Part shown: positions 34,160-44,510 of the stretch, in pieces
How the letters are laid out: each line of letters begins with the position of its first letter
Numbering within the stretch: the stretch's first letter is position 1
Origin: Scleropages formosus
Lineage: Eukaryota > Chordata > Actinopteri > Osteoglossiformes > Osteoglossidae
DNA: 64,000 nucleotides
Direction of reading: 5' to 3'
Assembly: GCF_900964775.1 (NCBI RefSeq)
Contig: NC_041827.1
Location: 4,055,501-4,119,500 of the forward strand
Program-made: the position numbers and the translations under genes
The notes under the pieces: model-generated
The model's database searches: none
Told to the model about the DNA's origin: nothing
The model's input: the letters and a program-made list of their open reading frames with translations, nothing else

Positions 34160-34352
34160 CAGGTAGTGTAGTGGTTAGAGCTGCTGTCTTTGGCTCCAAA
34201 GCAGGTTTGATCCCCATTTTCGACTGTTGTACCCTTGAGTGAGGTGTTTACCCTGAATTGTCCACCTGTGTAAATAGGTAAATAACTGTAACTAGTACAT
34301 TAACGCTGTAAGTCACTTTGGAGGAGGCGTCAGAGTCAATGAATAAAGTAGA
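34160..34352 (+). repeat. tRNA-derived SINE, family B
   Basis: Forward copy: GGTAGTGTAGTGGTTAGAGC head and AATGAATAAAGTA tail. Confidence 0.78.
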
Positions 34353-34590
34353 ACAATCACAAATAAAAGCCCTCTTTTTGATAATCAACTCTTTAATGAA
34401 ATAATCACATTTTTAATGTTTTACCTTACAGATTACTGGTCTAATGTGAGGATTTTTTTTTCTCTGTAAAGCACTTCGTATGAAAATAAGCACGTGCACA
34501 TATCGCGATGCTCAAAAATAGCGCTGGTCCCCTAGGGAGAGTACAAATTGGTAGATTTTGCGCAATTACCCCTAATGGATGATTTAGTGC

Positions 34591-34646
34591 GGCACACGTC
34601 CTTTGTGGTGGCGATGAAAGAGAAGAATGAGGGAGAAGTGTGGGAA
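34591..34646 (+). promoter_or_regulatory. Distal SOX-CSL module between the her15-like genes
   Basis: GGCACACGTC (34591-34600), CTTTGT (34601-34606), 32-bp gap, TGTGGGAA (34639-34646). Followed by GC-rich sequence with GCGCGC-type motifs. Confidence 0.55.
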
Positions 34647-34779
34647 AGGCGCGCAAAGCCGCCCCCACGCGCATCACACTCAGCGCGCGCTTTTATGAGC
34701 CCTCGCGAGCAGCTGTTTGACACAATCCAAGCAGACTGGACAAAAGCGGCCCTAATCCCGGTGCCTGGTCCTCTAACAG

Positions 34780-34781
<2 letters not shown>

Positions 34782-34831
<50 letters not shown>
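34782..34831. repeat. (CG)n(CA)n microsatellite
   Basis: A short alternating GC tract followed by about 20 CA units. Confidence 0.95.
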
Positions 34832-34833
<2 letters not shown>

Positions 34834-35072
34834 TTCACGTGAAGTCATGGTAAATGCACAAACGCACTTAGACTGTTCAACTTAAATCATGCGAGACAAA
34901 AAGTTTTTAATTCACTTAATATTTGCATCTTAAAGTTCCGAAAAAAAATGCTTTTCACACTTTTTTTCCTGCATCATAGACAACAAAATGACTACGTTCC
35001 CACATGTCCATGAATACAACTGACAACTGAAAATTTTCATTGAAAAATACCTGTTCTAATATTAAAATATAT

Positions 35073-35268
35073 ATTTTTTTTTTCAGAACCGCTTGTCCCA
35101 TACGGGGTCACGGGGAACCGGAGCCTACCCGGTAACACAGGGCGTAAGGCCGGAGGGGGAGGGGACACACCCAGGACGGGACGCCAGTCCGTCGCAAGGC
35201 ACCCCAAGCGGGACTCGAACCCCAGACCCACCGGAGAGTAGGACTGCGGTCCAACCCACCGCACCCCC
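35073..35268 (-). repeat. tRNA-derived SINE, family A
   Basis: Reverse copy close to the family consensus, ending in a T-rich tract instead of CA, with perfect duplications TTAAAATATAT at 35062-35072 and 35269-35279. Confidence 0.93.
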
Positions 35269-35439
35269 TTAAAATATATTTATTACTAAATTTAATATCT
35301 GTCTATTGTAGTCTATCAGCTGACTGTATGATGACATAAATATGTATCATCCATCTGCAGGACTGTTGGAGGTACCTACCATGTAATCGTATATGAAAAG
35401 CTTTGGTCAGTGTTACAAAAGCCAGTGGATGACCTTCTT

Positions 35440-36211
35440 TCAGGTTCCTGGGCACTACCATCTCACAGAACCTGAAGTGGGAGCCCCACATAGACTCCAT
35501 TGTGAAGAAGGCCCAGCAGAGGTTGTACTTCCTTCGCCAGCTGAGGAAGTTCAACCTGCCACAGGAGCTACTGATGCAATTCTACTCCGCAGTCATCGAG
35601 TCTGTCCTCTGCACCTCTATAACTGTCTGGTTCGGCTCAGCTCCGAAATCAGACATCAGAAGACTACAGCAGATAGTTCGGACTGCTGGAAGAATCATCG
35701 CCACATCCCCCCCAGCTCTCCGAGAACTGCACTCGTCCAGAGTCAGTAAAAGGGCTAGCAAAATCATTCTAGACCCCTCACATCCAGGCCACTTTCTCTT
35801 CGAACCCTTGCCATCTGGCCGGCGCTACAGAGCACTGAGCACCAGGACAGCCAGGCATAAGAAAAGTTTCTTTCCTCAGGCCATCTACCTCATGAACACC
35901 TAAATCTCTCCCCTAGAGAGTAAACCAGTGCAATACATAATGCTATTTATATTTATATTTATAACTATTTATCACATCATATCTCTTACTCACACTCCCT
36001 TGCATTTGTATCTAGTGACTATTTTTGTATATTGGGTACTTTATATTTTTAAATATTTTTTATCCCTTGTTCACATACTCTATCTTCTCATCTATCTTGT
36101 CACTGTCATTCTGTCTGTGCTGTGGAAGTTCCTGTCACCAAGACAAATTCCTTGTATGTGCAAACATACTTGGCAATAAAGCTTGTTCGTTTGTTCGTTC
36201 TTCGTTCGTTC
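35440..36211 (+). mobile_element. 3' fragment of Rex1/CR1-type LINE
   Basis: Nearly identical to 12170-12950: open frame with KKAQQRLYFLRQLRKF and LPSGRRYRAL (35502-35903), 3' tail CAATAAAGCTTG then GTTCGTTC repeats. 5' truncated at FRFLG, shorter than the first copy. High mutual identity suggests a fairly young family. Confidence 0.82.
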
Positions 36212-36254
36212 TATTTCTTTGCTCACTGACAATTTGATGCTAAGTGTCAGTACT

Positions 36255-36257
<3 letters not shown>

Positions 36258-36296
<39 letters not shown>

Positions 36297-36487
36297 CATC
36301 TGAAACAGTTTGTCCCATACAGGGTCGCGGGGAGTCAGAGCCTAACCCGGCTAACACAGGGTGTAAGGCTTGAGGGGGAAGGGACACACCCAGGATGGGA
36401 CGCCAGCCTGTTGCAAGGCACCCCAAGCAGGACCCCAATCCCAGACCCCCCGGAGAGCAGGACCCGGCCAAACCCACTGCACCCTCC
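36258..36487 (-). repeat. tRNA-derived SINE, family A
   Basis: Reverse copy starting with about 20 CA units and ending in GCACCCTCC. Confidence 0.85.
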
Positions 36488-36614
36488 TTTGTCAAAATAT
36501 TCATAGGCAAAATGGGTTACCATTTACCGCATTCATCAGTAAATATTTTCTGTCTTTCTCAGTGAAAAAGGAGCAGCATTTGCTAACTGTCATGGTATAG
36601 CGTCAATTTATTCA

Positions 36615-36819
36615 CACACACATTTTTAGAACCGCTTGTCCCATACAGGGTCACAGGGAACCAGAGCCTACCTGGTAACACAGGGCACAAGGCCAGAGGG
36701 GGAGGAGACACACCCAGGATGGGACACCAGTCCATTACAAGGCACCCCAAGCGGGACTCGAACCCCAAACCTACTAAAGAGCAGGACCAGGACCAACCCA
36801 CTGCGCCACTGCACCCCCT
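36615..36819 (-). repeat. tRNA-derived SINE, family A
   Basis: Reverse copy with target-site duplications GTCAAKTTATTCA at 36602-36614 and 36820-36832 (one mismatch). Confidence 0.9.
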
Positions 36820-37394
36820 GTCAAGTTATTCATTATTTTTCAAAAATCCCTGTGAAACACTGAATCGTTTCACCCAGAGGAAACTGGCATGAACATAGAA
36901 AGAACATAAAAACTCAACACAGGAGACACCAGTGAAGTTCCTCCAAGCAATATGAGGAAATAATATTTCTATGGCAACCACTCACGCTAAATATCTTTAT
37001 AGAAAGCAATGCTGCCTGGTGACATGTAGCAACTGTACAGATTCCAGAAAACTAGTGTATGATAAAGTATGGTTCTGTTCTGTTTTGACATGTAAGAAAC
37101 TGCAGAAGTCTTCATGCATCCTTTTATAATCACCTTCATTTTAATTAGGCAACAGTGTTTTAGTATATGGGCAGGACATGTCATCCAAATTCAAGTTCTT
37201 TTAGTATTAATTACTATGGCCATTAATTAATAAAAATATTAATATTACTAATTAATAAAAATATTAATATTACCTTTTGACCCAAAGGCAGAACAAAGTG
37301 AAGGGGCTACCAGTGTATGGTATATAAATTATTATTCATATGATTATACTATTATTATAATATCATTATTATAGATGATAATTTGGTGTCATAT

Positions 37395-37592
37395 TCTGAC
37401 ACAGTCGCAGGTAGTTAAGGTGTTAAAGCTGTTTCTTCTCTACTCAGATGTTGCAGTTTTGCATCTTACCTCCTCCTCTTGAGCAAGGTAACTACCATAA
37501 AATTGCTTCAGCTGAAAAATGATATGTGCAAATAATTGTGTGTAGCTTAAAACAGTTAAAAAAAACATCAGCTAAATAAATAAATGTTGTTT
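37395..37592 (+). repeat. tRNA-derived SINE, family B (old)
   Basis: Forward, strongly diverged copy; CATCAGCTAAATAAATAAAT tail still visible. The flanks 36840-37390 and 37600-38224 hold AT-rich sequence with no gene seen; a TTTATT (37692-37697) could be the poly(A) signal of the minus-strand her15-like gene. Confidence 0.6.
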
Positions 37593-38264
37593 GACGTGAT
37601 CCTTGAGAGGGAACAATATTTTATTCTTTTACAAACTAAAACTATGTTTGAATGCAACAAAGAAAATCAAATACAATGCACATCTCCCTTTTTTATTGCA
37701 AAAGAAAAATTCTATCAATCCAACTACCTTTTTCTGGTCAAATGATTACTTGCTTGTAGATCCCAACTCAGTCGACTCTTGGCATTGATAAAGGATCTGG
37801 TTTGCACAAACATGCATGCAATTTGATTGTTGATACAACATACCTGCCATACAACAATTTACCCTGATAGACACACTAAAGACTTAAAGACACAAGGAAA
37901 TGTTCCCCAAAAATTCCTCGTCAAATGGTGTTTCTGTGACAAGTTCAAGAATGTATGAGTACAGCTGTCATAGAAAAATCCAGAAATTGTTTTTCTGCAC
38001 AGCAACCACTGGACAAAGACACAAATCTCACACATTCTTTTGCATGTTATACCTTCAGAGTACAGGGTAGTTTTTAACTCAAGAAAAAAGACTTGGTTCT
38101 CTTTTTTGAGGAGGGTCTAAACAAATCTGATACAGATTGACTCATCCTTCAATATGAAGGGAATTCTTAAGTACAGACCATATTGGAAAAAAAGGTTTTC
38201 CTACACTTTGAGAGGCAGTAAAACCTGTCTCCAGTTCCTGTGCCACAGTGGCTTTACAGTGTCT

Positions 38265-38858
38265 CTACCATGGCCTCCAGATGGGTCCTTCCGTACCTGG
38301 CTCCTGCTTCACCTGCACCACAGTTTGCGTGGAAGCGACCGGAAACACCGCACAGAGCTGCTTGGTGGTTCTCTGGTTGTCGTGCAGATGATGGAGGTGA
38401 TCGAGGGACACACCCCCCACGGAGCTGGCTGACAGGAAGCACAGAGTCTCTCTCCAGCACTGGGAGTAGCCCTCGCTGTAGGCCCTCGCGGTGCCGACGG
38501 CACGCGGCTGCAGCTGCCTCTTCAGGAAGCTCACCGTCATCTCCAAGATGTCGGCTTTCTCCAGCTTGGCGCTGGGGTCGTGTTGGTGGAATTCCTTCTC
38601 CAGCAGCTTCCGGAGCTGTTCTATACAGCCGTTGATGCGATCGCGGCGCATCTTCTCCACCACCGGTTTCCTAAGCTGTGAAGAAAAACATTACGTTACA
38701 TGAGCTCCAAGTACCGAAGATGCGATGCAGGAGATGCCGCCAACGGTGCGATATTTTACAGCAGAGGAGAACCGGTAGCAGCGTCAGCTTACTTTGTTCT
38801 TCTCCTTGTTCGAGAGCTTTAGACTGCCGAAATCAGTCGTATAGGAGCAAGGAGCCAT
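38265..38858 (-). CDS. her15: Hes5-class bHLH-Orange repressor, her15-like, right copy
   Basis: Complement of exons 38793-38858 and 38265-38675; 158 residues, identical in translation to the left copy, and the intron is also identical. The two genes are convergent. Identity at silent and intronic sites means a very recent duplication, ongoing gene conversion or an assembly duplicate. The 3' UTR is unique beyond 40 bp, so the transcripts could be told apart and may have different post-transcriptional control. Confidence 0.92.
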
Positions 38859-38927
38859 GTTTGCTCTGATGAGGATTCTCCACAGAAGACGAGTCGATTG
38901 GGACCCGACGTTGGACCCTGCGCTACT

Positions 38928-39023
38928 ATTTATAGCTCTGAATTTGCATTACAAAGCCATGTGCCCCAGGCAGGATTAGGTTTCCCACACTCAGGGGGCA
39001 GTAGGCAAGGCCTCCGCAACAAT
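38928..39023 (-). promoter_or_regulatory. Proximal promoter of her15-like gene (right)
   Basis: Mirror of 31361-31456: SOX-like core at 39018-39023, CSL TGTGGGAA at 38982-38989, TATAAAT at 38928-38934, read on the minus strand. Confidence 0.8.
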
Positions 39024-39439
39024 GGGAGAATCATCAACATCATTTCATGGTTAACTGGCTGAGTGGATGCTGTTTCTCAGGGGGGAATGGTTCGCGAGAT
39101 ATCACTATTGATATCACTATTGACTGACAAACAGCACAAGAAGTTTTATCTCCTTGGAAAGTCCAGGAGCAGTCAGGCACAAATAAAGTGGCTCAGGAGG
39201 TTGGCCATTAAGACAAACAGACTAGACTTTGCGATATAAAATATGACTGTGGTCCTTAGCAATTTTTGAAAAGCAAAATTAATTCCATTACAAAACTAAA
39301 CAAGTTATATAAATTAGTAATGCAAAAGGAAAAATATTTCTAGCTTCCTCATTCCAGGATTCTGTCCAGAGTGTTTCTCTGTACTTTTACGCGCACAAAC
39401 ACAAACACATTCTCATTGGGAATGTCAATTAAACACAAT

Positions 39440-39545
39440 TATCCAACCCCTCTGGGGAAGGCACACTTCAATTGTTCATTCCCATGAGAACACAGACCCA
39501 TGAATGGGTGGCTAGTGTGGGAAACGCGGACAGACTCCTACTCAC
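39440..39545 (+). promoter_or_regulatory. Distal SOX-CSL module of the right her15-like gene
   Basis: GGCACACTTC (39460-39469), ATTGTT (39471-39476), 39-bp gap, TGTGGGAA (39516-39523). It mirrors block B: each her15-like gene has this module upstream in opposite orientation to itself. About 15 differences per 108 bp from block B. Confidence 0.6.
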
Positions 39546-39599
39546 ACGTTCTCCAGTCAATAGAACTGACCCTCCGCACCCCCCTGGTCTGAACAGAAG

Positions 39600-41380
39600 T
39601 CTCTTTCATCGCAATGTTCAGATCTGAGGCTCCGATGCAACCCTGGGCGCGTGTGTGTTCGCACTCAGCCTCCCTCACATCACCTGTTCCTCCCAGCACT
39701 TCAGCACCAATCTATCTGTAATTACACTGCTTCTCTCTTCCTCTGGGATGTCATTGACTGGACACAAACATCTGCTCCCACAAAGCTTATGCTTTGAAGT
39801 AAAGTACTCTAAGTCAAAGCAACATATGTAATAATGATCTATGTATAGTATACTTCTACTATTAATTCATCAGTAAATAGTAACACTAACTAATGCTCTA
39901 ATGTATGTTAGTACCATTCATCACTTTTCACATATTTTCAAGTTAATCCACCTTCTATGAACTGTTTTTTTACAAGGTCCACGTTTACATTTTTATGCTT
40001 TTGCAGAATATGAAAAAAAAAACATGAAAATAAAATACAACATGACAGATTATTGCAGTTACCGAAAATTATCATTACTAGCTAATTTAAGTATAATTAA
40101 AGTGCTTTGAAGTCATCACTGGGTTTTATTGTCATTATACATGGTACCCTTATAAATTCATTTTTCTCTGTCCAGAAATAATAACAGGAATGGTTATGGA
40201 TTTGTAATATTTTTATTATGTGTAACATCATTAAAAGGTAATTTGTAGTGAAAATGACACGGAATGACTTTATTGTGTTTTTTACAGAAAAGCCTTGGGA
40301 ATCAATACTAAAAAATATAAAACTATTTGTGTTTTCTGTTTCAGGTCAGACAATATCATCTTTACATGAGACCAGGTAACAAAATTATTTTCCAAAAACA
40401 TTTTTTGTCAGCAGGTAAAATAATGGCAGATGTGCAATAATGTTTTTGTTACTTCAAAACTGTATGGGCTTTCTGGAAGCAGATACCAGAGGTGGTTTTG
40501 GAGGGAAAACATCCTCAAACATCCTTCTTCTCTTCTCAAAGGATGAATTAAGAATGTGAAAATGGATGCAGCACTTGGCTGAAAGGACATTGTTTCAGGC
40601 ATTCCAAGGTAGACATTCTCTTTGCTCACAGGGGAAAAGACGCATCTTCATTGCGAGCTCCCGCCATAAGAACCCTCTGCAGCGGATGGCCCAGCTGCCC
40701 TCCTGTTTAAACACCACCGGCGAAGCCCTTTTCCACTGCTGCTGAGGAATGCATGAGAGCCTGAGTCCACTCCTTGTTCCCACACCGCAGGTCCATTCAT
40801 CGGCACTCTAAACAAGTGTGAGCCCCCCCATGTCCGCTCAGATCCACTGGCACTCGTTGTGTCTCCCTCTCAATGGGCCATCTGGACTGCCACGGCGTGA
40901 CCCAAGTTCGTCTTGCGCTGCACACCTCTCAGAAGCCAACTGACAGACTGACAATCCAGGTCGACAATCATCACACGCAAACAATGGTTCTCGAAGTGTT
41001 TAGTTCTTTGCTCTTTTAATGAATGCAGAAATTCATTCAAGAACAAATTTTACTTGATAGCAGTTATCATGATGACCTGATTCCCAAATCCATCATTTGA
41101 ATATTTTCATCTGAGTGCACCAGCATGAATATAGCTCTTAAAAAATGCATGATGAAAGGTTAATTGAGCTATGTATGTTTGCTTCACTGAAACAAATCAT
41201 TTAAAAAAAAATTAATACTAATTTACAAAAAAGAAAACTGTTTTCATTCGAGGGAAAAGGTTTTCAAGGGACTGACGGCAAAAACCTTCACGTCACACCA
41301 CCAGCGTGCCCTGATCACCTACACATTATTAAGTCACCACACTCAGAAGTGGGTTTCAAAGAAGGCAGAAGGCATTCAAT
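39600..41380. other. Intergenic, no gene recognised
   Basis: About 1.8 kb, AT-rich in 39780-40420, with no convincing ORF or repeat that I can assign. Confidence 0.4.
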
Positions 41381-41399
41381 TCTGGCTGCTTCCCGCCTT

Positions 41400-41700
41400 G
41401 CCTGGTTTCCCAGGGCTCTTTTGTGTGGGCTGTGCCACGTGACACTGGAATGCCACTGAGCGGCACCCACATCAAGGGGAGAACTTGCGCACCCGGGAGA
41501 GGTCAGAGATTTCCCAGGTCCTGTGCGGGCGCCACCACCCGTGCCCCTCGTGCCACACGTGGCGCCGAACACCTGCCTCTCTGTGTGAGGACTGCCTTCC
41601 CCGAAGCGTCCAAGGCAAAGCCCATTTAGCGGCAAGGCGGGAATGCATTGTGCCATGCGAACCCACGGTATGAGGGGGTAGAAGAAGTAAGTGTGGGAAA
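41400..41700 (+). promoter_or_regulatory. GC-rich block with two CACGTG boxes and a CSL site
   Basis: CACGTG at 41436-41441 and 41556-41561, the segment GGTCAGAGATTTCCCAGGTC at 41501-41520 shared with 43201-43220, CATTGT at 41646-41651 and TGTGGGAA at 41692-41699 (40-bp gap). Open frames across it look incidental. Likely an enhancer for the gene at 43516. Confidence 0.5.
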
Positions 41701-42461
41701 CTCTTTGGGTCGAGGCACACACATACTTCCAGTAATCCTACAGCTTATTTTGAACTTTTTTTGTGGGGGTGATTAAGTGGGGACAGTTGTGTGGCCACAG
41801 TGATTATTCATATGGCTCATAAATTCATACCAAGAGTATCTGCTCTGTTGCAATTTTCTGTAGCGCTGCATACTGATTTTATTATTGATATACCCCAAAG
41901 AACTTCAGAAGTTTATACATTCATACAGCTGGAGCAATTCAGGTTAATTACCTTGAGCAAACTCTTTCCTGGGACCTAAACTAATTCAGTAATAAAGTCA
42001 AACCTTAAAATACTTAAAATGTTACACGGCAAATGTGTTTGCCAGCATATACAAAATCATGTAAGAAAAAGTGTTGAGGCATCAAGATAAGTTCAAAAGA
42101 GCTCTCGTGGTCTCGTGATGATGGGAAAACATCTCATATTAATATGCAGCGGTTCTCTCAGGGGAGCTCAGTCCTTCGCACTCCATTACTCATTTTGTTC
42201 TTAACGGGACTTGTAATTCGTGCTGATAAGCAATATTGTTTGTTCTTTTAAAGTCGCATGTTGTTGTAGCAGAGAACACACACAGTATGGTTACTGTGGC
42301 GGCAAAGCGCGCAGACCTTCTTCCTGTTGTAAGGCTGTTCACCTCTGAGGACAACAAGCAGCGGGCTCTTGAAAAGGTTTCCCGCTCGAAGAAGCCAGCT
42401 GCTCTTTTGAGCTCACTGATGTCTTTCAGAAAAGGATCCTGGGGCCAGTATTGCCTCAACT

Positions 42462-42504
42462 TTCCCACACGGCGCATTCACCGGGTGCACAAAGGAAGTG
42501 TGCC
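42462..42504 (-). promoter_or_regulatory. Distal SOX-CSL module upstream of the 43.5-kb gene
   Basis: Minus strand: GGCACACTTC (42495-42504), CTTTGT (42489-42494), 19-bp gap, TGTGGGAA (42462-42469). Confidence 0.52.
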
Positions 42505-43079
42505 GCGTTCAATGGTGCTGCTGGAATGGCCTCCTCTTTAGTGTCCACTTCCCAAAAGGGCCATCTGCTGAAGTATCATGTTAATACCGCGAGTTCCCTC
42601 CAACCGCCGTCACCGCAAAGACGGCACAAATCCACCTTATAAACACTTTTCTGTTATTATGTTTTTAATTTGCTCCCTGTTTTTGAATGTAATAAGTTCA
42701 GTAACTTGTAATAACTGCGCCATTTGTGTTTTTATATACGCCATTGTCGCCAGATGTGTGGTGGCTGATGGTGAAATTTGAAGCCCTTATGACAGGTGTC
42801 ACCATTATATAATACACGTTTTTTTTGTTTTTTTTTTTTTAAATCAAAATTTTAAAATATAAACGAGTTACTTAGTTGTTACTGTATTTATTGCTTAGTG
42901 TCAATTCTTTCATAACTGCAGTAATATTGTACTATTAAACTGCAGTCATATTTTAATAGAATAAACGCCTGCCGAACGATTGTTATATACTTAAAAACAT
43001 TTATAAAGGATTTTTTCAGCCTTGAATCCATCGGTTCTGAATAATAATGCGGTAATTCTTTAGCTTCCATCGGAGGAGT

Positions 43080-43310
43080 TGCGTGCCTTCGTTTTCCCGC
43101 CTTTTCCTCGGGTCACTTTCTGTGACAGGGCACCGCGCGCTCCTGGAATTTAGGTCGGCGGGAAAAGTGCGCGCTGAGGGGGGGTTGGGGGTCCCGCGGT
43201 GGTCAGCTATTTCCCAGGTTCTACACGATTCTACGGGTGCTCCCTGTTGTCGCACACACTCCACCTGTTCATGCGGAAGACGCTCATTGTCCGGGGGCAA
43301 TATGCTGTCA
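43080..43310. promoter_or_regulatory. GC-rich upstream block
   Basis: Contains GGTCAGCTATTTCCCAGGTT (43201-43220), nearly matching 41501-41520, and CTCATTGTCC near 43283, like the SOX-like site of the her4-like promoters. Position just upstream of the proximal promoter suggests a paralogous enhancer piece. Confidence 0.4.
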
Positions 43311-43339
43311 ATTTAGCATGAAGTAATGGAGGCCTCCTT

Positions 43340-43434
43340 CTTTGTCCCTGAAAGGCTGCTGATTGGCTTTGCAGTGTGGGAAACCCCCGGCTCGCTCACA
43401 CCCACATTCTCGTGCTCCGACCAGCAGTATAAAT
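43340..43434 (+). promoter_or_regulatory. Proximal promoter of the 43.5-kb Hes5-family gene
   Basis: CTTTGT (43340-43345), 29 bp, TGTGGGAA (43375-43382), 45 bp, TATAAAT (43428-43434). A GATTGG (inverted CCAAT) sits between at about 43360. Confidence 0.8.
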
Positions 43435-43515
43435 ACAGGAGACCTTCCACACGAGGACACACAGCGATAACGAAGCTTTCGCTCCGCGACAGGGAAGCAC
43501 CTTACAAGACCTGCC

Positions 43516-44089
43516 ATGGCGCCCATCAAGCTTTGCAACGTGGGTCTGACCACGAAGGAAAAAATTAAAGTAAGTGTCACATCTAGGTGAAGAAAAGTCT
43601 AAAACATTGACACGTGTCTTCTGCACTGCTGCTGTTTGCGGGTTCGCCTGACGTGTCTGTTTTCCTGCCTTTTAGTTAAGGAAGCCCGTGGTAGAGAAGA
43701 TGCGTAGGGACCGCATCAACGGCAGCATCGAGCAGCTGAAGGCGCTGCTCGAGACGGAGCTGAGAGCGAGCCGGAGCAGCTGCAAGCTCGAGAAGGCGGA
43801 CATCCTCGAGATGGCCGTCCTCTACCTGAGGGACCACCTGCGCCCCACCGCTCCCATCCCCCAGGGCTACGCCGAGGGCTTCGCCAAGTGCCTCCAGGAG
43901 ACCGTGCGCTTCCTGTCGGCACACGACCGCCTCGGAGACTCGCACAAGAGGCTGCTGAGCCACTTCCACGTGGCGGAGCGGCGAGCGGACCGAGCAGAGA
44001 GCTGCCCCAGTCTGCCGGGGGTGGCTGGACACTCGGCGCCGAAGGGCGCAGCGGTGCCGGAGCGCGGCAGGCTCTGGAGACCGTGGTGA
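43516..44089 (+). CDS. Hes5-family bHLH-Orange repressor (her2/her12-type, unresolved)
   Basis: Exons 43516-43569 and 43676-44089 with a 106-bp GT-AG intron; 155 residues. Short N terminus ending TTKEKIK, the proline-bearing basic region KPVVEKMRRDR, helix-loop-helix with ETELRASRSSCKLEKADILE, Orange domain from GYAEGFAKCLQETVRFL to LLSHFHV, and terminal LWRPW then TGA. The second exon is much more GC-rich than the other her genes in the window, and the loop (RASRSSC) is unlike their HNPDS/HDPSA loops, so it is a distinct paralogue. Which named zebrafish gene it matches (her2, her12 or another hes5) I cannot decide. Confidence 0.93.
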
Positions 44090-44510
44090 AGACCGAGTCC
44101 TCACGCGGGAGGAGCGCGAGCCAGAGGGCGGGGCGGGGCCGACTGCCACTGTGTCCTCTTCGAGTAGGAAGTGTGTTCCATTCTAACGCTGTAACTATGT
44201 AGGCAAAAGTTGTGGTGATCCGCTAATATTGGGTATTCTGTATAGAATGCGACATTTTCCCTCCGTATTCGCATTTAACAATGCTTTATTAATTTAACTT
44301 CTGTGAAGATTAATTCTCTTTACATATTGTAAAATTGCGCTGTGTTTTCTCAGATTCATGCTGAATTAGAGATGTTTTGCACCGAGGGTGTGACGAGAAT
44401 ATATTTTTTTTTTTTTTTCTCTGAAATTGTTTTGTATTCTCTGGTAGATACCTTTACTTCTCTTTTCTATTTATCACATTGATACTGTTGTCTTTTCTTT
44501 GCGAAATAAA
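44090..44510 (+). other. 3' UTR of the 43.5-kb gene
   Basis: Ends with AATAAA at 44505-44510; holds a T-rich tract near 44402-44420. Beyond it, 44511-45100 includes a poly-T run near 44748-44770 and no gene. Confidence 0.6.

Larger units (their letters stand above)
38225..39143 (-). repeat. Right arm of the 919-bp inverted repeat
   Basis: Reverse complement of 31241-32159; a position p in the left arm maps to 70384 minus p. The loop between the arms is 6065 bp. Confidence 0.92.

Noticed and set aside
38240-38635. 131-codon frame opposite the right her15-like gene, and its twin at 31749-32144
   Set aside because: Present twice only because the inverted repeat is identical; antisense to a clear bHLH gene.
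41315-41722. 135-codon minus-strand frame
   Set aside because: No recognisable domain and no supported splice or start context. The region looks regulatory (CSL, CACGTG, shared element).
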